A stretch of DNA of 64,000 nucleotides from Rhodovulum sp. ES.010. Its GTDB lineage: Bacteria; Pseudomonadota; Alphaproteobacteria; Rhodobacterales; Rhodobacteraceae. The notes below the pieces were generated by a model. It ran no database searches. It worked only from the letters and a program-made list of their open reading frames with translations, and was not told where the DNA came from. Below are positions 1-8,800 of the stretch, piece by piece; the stretch's first letter is position 1, and each line of letters opens with the position of its first letter. The translations under genes and the position numbers were made by a program. The DNA lies in the NCBI RefSeq assembly GCF_900142935.1, contig NZ_FSRS01000001.1, forward strand, positions 1,808,001-1,872,000, written 5' to 3'.

Positions 1-361
1 CCATGTCGGTGGTCAGCAGCCGGTCACGGTTCTTCGTGAAGACGGTGGGGACCCAGACCGCGTCGTCGATCCCCAGGCCCACGAACCAGCGGAACATGAG
101 GTTGTAATCCATCTGCTCCATCAACTGCCGCTCCGAGCGTACCGAGAACAGGATCTGTAGAAGGCTCGCCCGGATCAGCCGCTCCGGCGGGATCGAGGGC
201 CGGCCCTCCGGGGCGTAGAGCGTCTCGAACTCGGCATCGAGGCTGGCCAAAGCCTCGTTCACGACCCGCCGGATCTGCCGCAACGGATGCCGCGCCGGGA
301 TCCGCGCCTCGATGTCAACATAGCTGAACAGCGACCCGCTCGTCTCGTCCGCGCCCCGCAT
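1..361 (-). CDS. IS5-family transposase, N-terminal part (runs off the left edge)
   Basis: Reading the minus strand from the ATG at 361 gives an open frame of 120 codons to the window edge, starting MRGADETSGSLFSYVDIEAR. It contains the block GRPSIPPERLIRASLLQILF and then MEQMDYNLMFRWFVGLG. These are the N-terminal DUF772-type segment and the LxxRWFVGL motif typical of IS5-family transposases common in Rhodobacterales. The catalytic DDE residues would lie beyond the window. The protein would catalyse cut-and-paste movement of the insertion sequence. It points away from the hsdR fragment, whose reading frame is broken at the IS end near 443. The family call is confident; the exact IS name is not known. 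Confidence 0.85.
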   Translation of the reverse strand, partial: MRGADETSGSLFSYVDIEARIPARHPLRQIRRVVNEALASLDAEFETLYAPEGRPSIPPERLIRASLLQILFSVRSERQLMEQMDYNLMFRWFVGLGIDDAVWVPTVFTKNRDRLLTTDM

Positions 362-443
362 CCCAACCCCTCCGGCAACCGCCCAAGGGGTGAATCACGT
401 CCCTCAACCGACGTCCAGAGCGAGGTTTTTCAGCAGCCTGCTA
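1..443 (-). mobile_element. IS5-family insertion sequence, one end only
   Basis: The transposase above is preceded by about 80 bp of noncoding sequence that ends in a stretch TTTTTCAGCAGCCTGCTA (425-442). This looks like the terminal inverted repeat of this IS type. To its right the HsdR reading frame begins abruptly. The other end, and hence any target duplication, lies outside the window, so the boundary at about 443 is an estimate from where HsdR homology starts. Confidence 0.6.
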
Positions 444-1369
444 AGGCGGGCGAAGACCTGATGACGGCCCGGGATGCGTGGTTCGGCCTTCTGGACCCGG
501 TGGAGCAGCCCAAGGGGGATGACGAGGTTCTGGCCTATTTCTCCAGCCCCGGCGGTTGGGAAGACGATCCGCAAGCCGAGGAAAAGGCCCGGCGGCGCCA
601 GGCGCTCTACAAGCTGGCCGGGGCCTATGCCCGGGCATTCGCCGCCGCCGCCGAGGATCCCGCCGCCTCGGGCGTCAACGAGCTTGAACTTGCCCAGTAT
701 CGCCGCGAGGTCGACCATGCCATCGCGCTGCGCGACGCAGTGCGCCTCCACAGCGGCGACGCGGTGGACATGAAGCAGTTCGAGCCCGCGATGCGGCACC
801 TGATCGACACCTACATCAAGGCTGACGAGACCGAGGTGATCTCGCATCTCGACGATATCAGCCTGATCGACCTGGTCGCCAGCAAGGGCGCCGAAGCCGA
901 AGGGGCGCTCTCTCAGGCCATGAAAGGCAGGCGGGAGAACGTCGCCGAGGCCATCGAGAACAATGTCCGCCGGGTGATCACCGACGAAATCCCGGTGAAC
1001 CCGAAGTTCTACGAGCGGATGTCTGAGTTGCTGAACGATCTGGTCAAGAAACGCCGGGACGACGCAATCGCCTACGCTGAGTATCTCGAGAGGATCGCGG
1101 AACTGGTCCGGGCGGTGAAGGCCGGTCATGGCGGGGCATACCCGGCGACCATCAACACACCCGGCCGAAAGGCGCTCTACGACAACCTCGAGCAGGACGA
1201 GGCCCTGGCACAGACGATCGATCAGGTGGTCCGGGAAACGGCCCAGACCGGGTGGCGCGGCAACAGGATGAAGGAAAGGATGCTCCGGCGGAAATTGGCG
1301 GAGGCGCTGGAAGACGATGAAACCGTGGATCGCATCATCGAGATCATCCGGACCCATGACGAATACTGA
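441..1369 (+). pseudogene. hsdR: Type I restriction enzyme R subunit, C-terminal fragment cut by an IS
   Basis: About 300 residues remain of a protein normally around 1000 residues long. The fragment runs from AKAGEDLMTARDAW to the stop at 1367-1369. It corresponds to the helical C-terminal domain of HsdR that contacts the methyltransferase core; I recognise NVRRVITDEIPVNPKFYERMS and the KALYDNL region. The nuclease and the helicase/translocase motor domains are gone, so the fragment cannot translocate or cut DNA. The longer open frame starting at 287 reads through antisense IS sequence and is not a real start. The last 14 bases overlap the start of the YgjP-like peptidase gene, the normal arrangement in type I operons. 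Confidence 0.85.
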
Positions 1370-2078
1370 GGTGATCGAGGTCGCCGGTCTGTCGGTCGAA
1401 TTGCTGCGCAAGCCGATCAAGAACCTGCATATCGGGGTCTACCCTCCGACGGGACGCGTTCGGGTCGCCGCCCCGCCGGCGATCAGCGAAGACGCCATCC
1501 GGGTCGCCATTGTGACCCGCCTCGGCTGGATCAAGAAGAAGCAGCGCGAATTCGCAGGGCAGGCCCGGGAAACAGAGCGCCGGTATCTCTCAGGGGAAAC
1601 CCACTATTTCCTGGGCAAGCCCTTGAGGCTGTCTGTCCGCCAGTCCGGATCAAGCGGATGCAGCATGCAACTCGAGGGGGCGGACCGACTGACGATGACC
1701 GTTCCTGAAGGAGCAACGGCAGATCAGAAGGCCCGGTGGCTGGCCGCCTGGTATCGGGACGAACTGAAATCGCGCACGGCCCCCCGGGTCGTGAAATGGG
1801 CGGAACGCCTGGGTGTCCCGCCCCCCCGCTGGGGCGTGCGCCAGATGCGTACGAAATGGGGAAGCTGCAACCCGGACAAGCGCCTCATCTGGGTCAACCT
1901 GGACCTGGCGAAAAAGCCCCTTCAATGCCTGGATTACGTGGTCCTGCACGAGATGGCGCATTTCGTGTCCCGCCGGCATGATGAAGCCTTCTTGGCCACC
2001 CTGGACCGACACATGCCGGGCTGGCGCCAGATTCGGGCCGATCTGAATGCCCTGCCGCTGGCCGAGATGGCCCCATGA
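1356..2078 (+). CDS. YgjP/DUF45-type zinc metallopeptidase
   Basis: This is a 240-residue protein starting MTNTEVIEVAGLSVELLRKP. The C-terminal half carries a gluzincin-like zinc site: KWGSC followed by VVLHEMAHF (an HExxH motif) and then a downstream histidine-containing segment. This matches the YgjP (SprT-like, DUF45) family, often encoded directly after hsdR in type I restriction-modification operons. The biological substrate is unknown. I place the start at 1356 because it overlaps the hsdR stop by 14 bases, as expected for translational coupling, and because the alternative ATG at 1317 only adds residues read out of frame from hsdR. The gene looks intact although its restriction partner is destroyed. 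Confidence 0.85.
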   Translation: MTNTEVIEVAGLSVELLRKPIKNLHIGVYPPTGRVRVAAPPAISEDAIRVAIVTRLGWIKKKQREFAGQARETERRYLSGETHYFLGKPLRLSVRQSGSSGCSMQLEGADRLTMTVPEGATADQKARWLAAWYRDELKSRTAPRVVKWAERLGVPPPRWGVRQMRTKWGSCNPDKRLIWVNLDLAKKPLQCLDYVVLHEMAHFVSRRHDEAFLATLDRHMPGWRQIRADLNALPLAEMAP

Positions 2079-2274
2079 CCGTAACATTGGCTCTCTTGCG
2101 GAAAGGCGCGGCCGGTCACATTGGAGGGGGCAAGCGGCCCGTTCCGGACCTTCAACACATCGCCGGGCGCGGCGGCGCAGCTTCACCAGACCGGCCATTC
2201 GTCCATCGTGCAGCATTTTCGGAGGGTGAAGGTCGGCTGCGCGGACGAAGGGGACTTTTCATCCTCACCGAAGC

Positions 2275-2305
2275 TTGACCTGTCTATAGCTTCACACCTT
2301 AGGAA
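2275..2305 (+). promoter_or_regulatory. Candidate MerR-type promoter with 19-bp spacer
   Basis: In the 271-bp gap between the peptidase and the MerR-fusion gene, TTGACC (2275-2280) and TAGGAA (2300-2305) are separated by exactly 19 bp. That is the over-long spacer characteristic of promoters remodelled by MerR-family activators. It lies 45 bp upstream of the merR-fusion start, which suggests autoregulation. The spacer dyad is weak, so this remains a prediction. Nothing else was recognised in 2079-2349. Confidence 0.4.
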
Positions 2306-2349
2306 CGGTATCGACGGTCGAGAATCGGTGTGAGCGGACAGGGCGGCGG

Positions 2350-3519
2350 ATGTATCAGATTTCGGAACTGGCGGAGAGCGTGGGCCTGTCGCGCGCGACG
2401 CTGCTCTATTACGAGAAGCTCGGGCTGCTGACAGGCAAGCGACAAGCAAACGGGTATCGCGTCTACACGGATGCCGACCGACAGCGCCTGCGCCTCATGC
2501 AGCAGCTTCAGGCCGGTGGCCTCAGCTTGCAGGAGTGCCAGGCCTGCCTCGATGGCAAACTCGATCATGACGTGCTGGGCCAGCGGCTCGAAACGCTGGA
2601 GCGCGAGATCGCCGAGAAGACGCGGGCGCGCGACCTGCTCGCAGCGCTTCTGGGGCGCGGCAGCCTGAAGGACTGGCACGAGGAGGTCGAGCGGGTGGCG
2701 CCCGATCTGCATCGCGCCTGGCTCATGACACAGGGGTTTTCCAGCGAGGAGGCCGCGCGGCTCGCGTGGCTATCGAAGGACATGAATGCACATGACGATT
2801 ACATGGCGGTCTTCATGGAGGTGTTCTCCGGGCTCGACTGCTGGGGACCGGCGACCGAGGCCGCGACGTTAAAGGCCCTGGCCATGGTCCCCTTCGCGCC
2901 GAAGAGCATCCTCGAGATTGGCTGCGGCCCTGGCATGGCAACGATGAGTCTAGCCGAGGCCACCGATGCCCGGATTCTGGCGACGGACACGGACGAGGGC
3001 ACGCTGGACAGGCTGCGCGACAGGGTGGTGGCAGAGGGCCTCGGCGAGAGGGTCGAGGTGCGCAACGTGGACATGGCGCAGCTGCCCGCGCCGGAGCAGC
3101 AGTGGGACGTGATCTGGGCCGAGGGCAGCGCCTATATCATCGGCGTCGAGCGCGCGATGCGTGACTGGAAGCGGCTGTTGCGCCCCGGCGGCGTGCTGGT
3201 GTTCTCCGAGATGGTCTGGCGGACCGATGCGCCCTCGGAAGACCTGCGCGCGTACTGGGCCTCGGAATACCCTGCGATGACGCGGGTTCCCGTCCGGCTC
3301 GAGCAGGCGAAACAGGCCCGCTACCGCGTGCTCGGGCATTTCGACATGGGACGGGAAGCGATGGACAGCTACTACCAGCCCCTGGAGGCGCGTGTCGCGG
3401 AGATGGAGGCGCGGCTGGCAGGCACCCGCGTGCTCGAAGATTTGCGCGCGGAACTGGCCGCCTACCAGGCCTGCGACGGGATCGTGAGCTTCGAGATGTT
3501 CGTACTCCAGAAGACCTGA
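2350..3519 (+). CDS. MerR-family regulator fused to a SAM-dependent methyltransferase
   Basis: The 389-residue protein has two parts. Residues 1 to about 75 form a MerR winged helix-turn-helix, with YQISELAESVGLSRATLLYYEKLGLL, an arginine-rich second helix, and a dimerisation helix following to about residue 100. Residues about 175-310 form a class I methyltransferase fold with motif I ILEIGCGPG and an aspartate-rich motif II (ILATDTDEGT), then RPGGVLVFSE near motif VI. The methyl acceptor is unknown. The fusion implies that a ligand or its methylation is sensed directly by the DNA-binding head. It precedes a GNAT acetyltransferase by 62 bp and may share a detoxification-type operon with it. 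I see no frameshift; the fusion is one continuous frame. Confidence 0.85.
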   Translation: MYQISELAESVGLSRATLLYYEKLGLLTGKRQANGYRVYTDADRQRLRLMQQLQAGGLSLQECQACLDGKLDHDVLGQRLETLEREIAEKTRARDLLAALLGRGSLKDWHEEVERVAPDLHRAWLMTQGFSSEEAARLAWLSKDMNAHDDYMAVFMEVFSGLDCWGPATEAATLKALAMVPFAPKSILEIGCGPGMATMSLAEATDARILATDTDEGTLDRLRDRVVAEGLGERVEVRNVDMAQLPAPEQQWDVIWAEGSAYIIGVERAMRDWKRLLRPGGVLVFSEMVWRTDAPSEDLRAYWASEYPAMTRVPVRLEQAKQARYRVLGHFDMGREAMDSYYQPLEARVAEMEARLAGTRVLEDLRAELAAYQACDGIVSFEMFVLQKT

Positions 3520-3581
3520 CGGGCACCTTGAGACCAATTTCCAACACCCGGCAGGTTCAGCCTGCCGATGGAGACATGATG

Positions 3582-4121
3582 ATGGACTTTTCAACGGACT
3601 ACGAGACCAAGGCGGACGCGATCGCGGACCTGTTCGCGTCGAGCTTCACTACCTCCGAGGGTGTGGAGGAGGGTGCGCTGATCGGCGCCCTCGCGCGTCG
3701 CCTGATCGCCGAAACCCCCACCGAGGACCTGCGCGTGTTCACCGCCTGGGAGGAAGGCATGCTCGTCGGCGGCATCTTCTTCACGCGCCTTACCTACGAG
3801 GGGGATCCGCGCACGGTCTTCATGATGGCCCCCGTGGCGGTGGCGACCGAACTGCAAGGCCAGGGAATCGGGCAGCGTCTGATCGCCCACGGCCTCGATG
3901 CGCTCCGGCAGGAGGGCGTGGACATCGCCGTGACCTACGGCGATCCGGCCTTCTATGGCCGGGTCGGGTTCAATCCAGTCTCGGAAGCCGACCTGCCGGC
4001 GCCGCAACCGCTCAACCAGCCGCAGGGCTGGATTGCCCAATCCCTGACCGACGCGCCGCTGACGCCGCTCCGCGGGCCGGCGCGCTGCGTCACCGCGTTC
4101 GACGATCCCGCGCTCTGGTAG
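3582..4121 (+). CDS. GNAT-family N-acetyltransferase (YhbS-like)
   Basis: This protein of about 179 residues has the GNAT acetyl-CoA binding signature ELQGQGIGQRLIAHGLDALR, preceded by the central strand FMMAPVAV. It is followed by YGDPAFYGRVGF, typical of the YhbS subgroup. Members transfer an acetyl group to small amines or protein N-termini; the substrate here is unknown. Three ATG codons in a row (3576, 3579, 3582) follow a GGAGA at 3570-3574. I prefer 3582 because it gives the best spacing (7 nt). It sits between the MerR-methyltransferase gene and rsgA, only 4 nt from the latter, so the three genes are probably co-transcribed. Confidence 0.8.
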   Translation: MDFSTDYETKADAIADLFASSFTTSEGVEEGALIGALARRLIAETPTEDLRVFTAWEEGMLVGGIFFTRLTYEGDPRTVFMMAPVAVATELQGQGIGQRLIAHGLDALRQEGVDIAVTYGDPAFYGRVGFNPVSEADLPAPQPLNQPQGWIAQSLTDAPLTPLRGPARCVTAFDDPALW

Positions 4122-4125
4122 GCCC

Positions 4126-5202
4126 ATGGTCCGCGACTACTCCGCCTTCCTGCCCGGTGGCACACCGCAACGGCGAGAGCCCACGGGTCTCGAGCGCCTC
4201 GGCTGGGGCCCGGCCTTCGCAAGCCAGATCGACGCGGACGCCCTGACCGCGACGCCCCCGGTGCGCGTCGTTGCCGTGCACCGCAGCGGCTTGCAGGTGG
4301 CGGGCGACGGGATCGACGAGACGATCCCTCCGGGGCTGGAGGCCACTGTGGGCGACTGGCTGCTCTACGACCGCGCGCGCCCCCGGTCGAGCCGCGTGCT
4401 GGAGCGCAAGAGCCTGATCAAGCGCCGCGCGCCGGGCACGGGCCGCGAGGTGCAGCTGATCGCGGCGAACATCGACACGGTCTTCGTCGTCACCTCCTGC
4501 AACGCGGATTTCAACGTGGCGCGGCTGGAGCGCTACGTGGCGCTCGCCTTCGAGGCCGCGATCGAGCCCGTGATCGTCCTGACCAAGGCCGATCTCACCG
4601 ACGACACCGCGCCCTATATCGAAGAGGCACGGAAGGTATCGGACCGGGTGCCGGTGGTGGCACTTGACGCCCGCGGCGAAGAACCGGCGGAGGCGCTGGC
4701 CGAATGGTGCAAACCGGGACGGACCGTCGCGTTCCTCGGCTCCTCCGGCGTGGGGAAATCGACCCTCACCAACGCGCTCCTCGGCACTCAGGCCATCGCC
4801 ACCCAGGGCATCCGTGAGGACGACGCGAGGGGCCGCCACACCACGACCCGGCGCGAGCTGCACGCGACCCCCGGCGGCTGCCACGTCCTCGACACGCCGG
4901 GCATGCGCGAATTGCAGCTGACCGACGCCGCTGCGGGCATCGCCGACGTGTTCGAGGATATCGAGGCGCTGGCCGCAAGCTGCCGGTTCACCGACTGCCA
5001 GCATGAGACTGAGCCTGGCTGCGCCATCCTCTCCGCCATCGAAGGCGGCAACCTCGACCCGGCGCGGCTCGCCCGCTGGCGCAAGCTTCAGGCGGAAGAT
5101 GCCTTCAACTCCGCCAGCCTCGCCGAGCGCCGCGAGAAGGACCGCGCCTTCGGCAAGCTCGTGCGCAGTGCAATGAAGGCGAAGTCGGATCGAGAGCGTT
5201 AG
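4126..5202 (+). CDS. rsgA: Small ribosomal subunit biogenesis GTPase RsgA
   Basis: The 358-residue protein is a circularly permuted GTPase. It has an N-terminal OB-fold, then G4 (VLTKADL, about residue 147), G1 (FLGSSGVGKSTLTNALLG, about 204) and G3 (LDTPGMRE, about 256), in the permuted order diagnostic of RsgA/YjeQ. A C-terminal zinc knuckle contains C-R-F-T-D-C-Q-H-E followed by a third cysteine (about residues 285-300). RsgA hydrolyses GTP during late maturation of the 30S ribosomal subunit. Length is typical. The slightly divergent N-terminus resembles secondary RsgA copies found next to acetyltransferases, so it may be a paralogue rather than the only copy. Confidence 0.92.
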   Translation: MVRDYSAFLPGGTPQRREPTGLERLGWGPAFASQIDADALTATPPVRVVAVHRSGLQVAGDGIDETIPPGLEATVGDWLLYDRARPRSSRVLERKSLIKRRAPGTGREVQLIAANIDTVFVVTSCNADFNVARLERYVALAFEAAIEPVIVLTKADLTDDTAPYIEEARKVSDRVPVVALDARGEEPAEALAEWCKPGRTVAFLGSSGVGKSTLTNALLGTQAIATQGIREDDARGRHTTTRRELHATPGGCHVLDTPGMRELQLTDAAAGIADVFEDIEALAASCRFTDCQHETEPGCAILSAIEGGNLDPARLARWRKLQAEDAFNSASLAERREKDRAFGKLVRSAMKAKSDRER

Positions 5203-5834
5203 GTCCGAGCCCCGCTAACCCGGTCCGCTCGGGGCTCGGAGCCGACCTCTGTCTCGTCGCGGTATACCCCGGTCGCGGGCACCTCGCGGCGTTGAGGACG
5301 GCCCGTTCCGGCCATTGACCACCGCCTCGCTCCGCCGCGGCGCGGCCCGTCATTCCAGCCATTCGCTGCGCCTGCGAAATCACGCAGCCGACGCACCGCA
5401 CATCGCGGGGTATTGCGAATACCTGACACAAACCATCAGATGACTTGGCCCAGCCCGAAGCGGACATTCCCTCAAGTCGGTTCACAAGAACGTCGCCCAA
5501 TATTGCAGATGCTCGGTTTCGACGTCCTGAAGTCGAAAGCCGCCATGCGTAAGCGACGTGACCTGCAACTGGGGATCCGCAGCTTTGCAGGCTTTATCGA
5601 TGGCAGCCGGTGCGCACGAGCGTCAATACCTCTCGGCCAAGTGTTTTTCGCGTCCTCATCTTGCCACGGAGCGTTGTGCGACACGGCGTTGTCCTTTGGA
5701 AGATCCCGTGCTGGAAGCGTGACTTGCCTGTCCTGCCATGTTAGCATTTCAGAATTAGATGCAGTCCAAGTTACGATTGATCCTTTAACAATTCACCTTG
5801 ATTGCGCCTGTCATTGGTCCACCGGGAGGCCGCA
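5203..5834. other. Long intergenic region between rsgA and the Tc toxin operon
   Basis: No convincing gene is present; the open frame beginning at 5413 runs antiparallel in codon quality and overlaps the toxin start. Directly after the rsgA stop, CCGAGCCCCG (5205-5214) and CGGGGCTCGG (5230-5239) form a perfect 10-bp hairpin without a T-run, a plausible 3' end for the upstream operon. From about 5700 to 5815 the base composition falls well below that of the surroundings. This AT-rich stretch is the likely promoter region of the toxin operon, but I cannot fix -35 and -10 boxes. Confidence 0.5.
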
Positions 5835-8800
5835 ATGGAAGGCACGTCGGCGGAATTCGGAAAGGCGCCTTATCAGCCTGGGGAAAGCGCTCAGGGTACC
5901 GGCGACGGTGCAGGAGACGCCGGGCTGCGGCTTCCACAGATCGAGGTACCGAAAGGCGGAGGAGCGATCCGCGCGACCGCGGAGGCGTTCAGCGCAAACC
6001 CCGCAACGGGGGCCGGTTCGCTCTCGATCCCGATCGGGCTGTCGCCGGGGCGTGGAGGCTTCGGTCCGCGGCTGGCCGCGAGCTATGCGTCGTCCGCTGG
6101 AAACGGCCCGCTTGGTTACGGTTGGGCGCTTTCGGTCGCCGGGATCCGGCGCAAGACATCGCGTGGATTGCCGCGCTACGACGCAACGGACGTCTTCCAG
6201 ATGGCGGGGGCCGAGGACCTGGTACCCGTGGACCGGGCGGCCGATAGGCGCGACGGCTACGAGATACGCCGCTTCATGCCGCGGATCGAAGGCGGCTTCG
6301 CGCGCATCGAGCAGTGGCGCGACCTTTCGACCGACGCCGTCCACTGGCGCACGATTTCACGCGCGAACATCACGACCCTCTTCGGACTCGACCCCGAGGC
6401 ACGGGTCGCCAACCCGGCCGATCCCGGCCGGGTGTTCGAGTGGCTGGTCTCCGAAAGTCACGACGACAAAGGCAACCTGATCCGCTACCGCTACGTCGCC
6501 GAGGATGGTCGCGGCATCGATACCGCAGCTCCGGGCGAGGTCGGGCGGACGCGCGGCGCGGCGAGGTATCTAAAGAGCATCCATTGGGGCAACCGGGTGT
6601 CCCGGCTGATCAATCCTATGGAGGCGCGCCGCGACTGGCTTTTCAGTGCCGTGCTCGACTACGGCGAGGACCATGTCGAGGCCTTGCCGCGCGATCCGGT
6701 GCATGACGCGGACGCCCAGCATTTGCGGGTCCGCGCCTCGGTTGCACCGCGACGTGCCTGGGCCCCGCGCCCGGATCCGTTCTCGACCTACCGCGCGGGG
6801 TTTGAACTGCGACTACACCGGCGCTGCGAACGGGTCTTGATGTTCCACCACTTCGAGGAACTAGGAGTCGGCCCCTGTCTCGTTTCGGCGACCGAGTTCG
6901 AGTTCGATGATTTTGCCGGACCTGCGCCTGGCTCGGACGCCGAACGTGTCCACCAAGGCAGCAGCCGCTACGGCAGTTTCCTGCGCCGCGCCCGGCAGGT
7001 CGGCTATGTGCGGACCGCTCCGGACTCGGACATCTACATCGCCCGATCGGCGCCAGAAGTAGAGTTCGACTACAGTCGCCCGGTGCTGGACGACAGGGCA
7101 CGGACGCTCTCCGGTGATGCATTGGAGAATTTGCCCCAGGGTGTGGACGGCGAGCGCTACCAGTGGCTCGACCTCGACGGGGACGGTCTGCCGGGTATCC
7201 TCGCACGCCGGTCCGGGGCCTGGTTTTTCAAGCCGAACCTCGGATCGGGCCGGTTCGGCGTGGTCCGACCTTTGACCCGCCCTTCGATCGCGACGGGTCG
7301 CGAGACGTTTGTCGACCTCTCGGGCGATGGCCAGCTCGACGTCGCGGTTATGGCCGGCCCGACGCCCGGTTACTACGAGCGCACGGCACAGGCGGGCTGG
7401 ACGACCTTCCGGCATTTTGAATCGCGCCCGGAAATCGACTTCGACGACCCGAACCTGCGCTTCGTCGATCTGACCGGCGACGGGCTGGCCGACATCCTGA
7501 TCACGGGCGACGAGGTATTCACCTGGTATCCGTCTGAGGGCGAGGCGGGATTCGGCACAGCCGCGCGAACCTCACTGCCCTGGGAACAGGCCGAGGGACC
7601 GCGCATCGTCTTCTCGGATGGCGAGGGCGCGGTGCACCTCGCCGACATGACGGGCGATGGGCTGAGCGATCTCGTGCAGATCCGCAACGGCATGGTCGCG
7701 TTCTGGCCGAACCTCGGCTACGGGCGGTTCGGCGCTAGGGTTGTGATGGCCTGCAGCCCCTGGTTCGACACGCCCGACCTTTTCGATCCCCGCCGCGTGC
7801 GGTTGGCTGACATCGACGGCTCGGGCCCGACAGACATTCTCTATCTCGGTCGGGATGGCGTGCGGCTTTACTTCAACGCCTCCGGCAATGGCTGGAGCCG
7901 GGAAGCGCGCCTGGAGAGCTTGCCGCCAATCGACGCCACAGCGGTGGTGGCGGTCGCCGATATCCTCGGAACCGGGACCGCGTGCCTCGTCTGGTCTACG
8001 AAGCTGCCGGGCGGAGCGCTGGGTCCGATCCGCTATGTCGATCTGATGCATGACGGCAAGCCGCATCTGCTCACAGCCTCGCGCAACAACCGGGGGCTTG
8101 AGACGCGGGTCAGCTATGCCCCCTCGACGCGTTTTTTCCTCGAGGACCGCGCGAAAGGCCGTCCCTGGGCGACCCGTCTGCCGTTCCCGGTGCATGTGGT
8201 CGAGCGCACCGAAACGGTGGATCATGTCGCCCGCACTCGGTTCGTGTCGCGATTCACCTATCACCACGGCCACTATGATGGGCACGAACGCGAATTCGGC
8301 GGCTTCGCCCAGGTCGATCAGATCGATACCGACGAGTTGGCGGCGTTGAGCGCGGCCGGAGAGCTTGGTCCCCCGGCGAATGTGGACGCAACCTCCTACA
8401 CGCCGCCGGTCCTGTCGCGGCGGTGGTTCCACACCGGCGCCCATCTCGACGCTGGCCCGCTTTCGGCCTATTTCGCCGGGCGCCTCGGCCGGGACCGGGG
8501 CGAGTATTTCCGCGAACCCGGCCTGCGCGAAACCGAGGTGCAGGCGCTGCTTCTGCCCGACGGCACCTTGCCCGAGGGCCTCGACGACGACGAGCGGCGC
8601 GAGGCGGCGCGCGCCCTCCGCGGCGCACTGTTGCGCGAGGAGGTCTTCGCGCTCGACGGCACCGATACTGAGCCCCTGCCTTACGTAGTGACCGAAAGGC
8701 GGCAGGAGGTGCGCTGCTTGCAACGGCGCGGAGGCAACCGGTTCGGCGTCTTCCTCCCGCTCGATGTCGAAAGCCTGACCTTCACCTATGACCGGCAGCA

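Noticed and set aside
287..440. Upstream part of the long frame leading into hsdR
   Set aside because: Reads antisense through the IS5 transposase and its terminal repeat; not part of HsdR.
5413..6480. 355-residue plus-strand frame overlapping the start of the TcB-TcC gene
   Set aside because: Out of frame with recognised SpvB domain; arginine-rich translation without homology.
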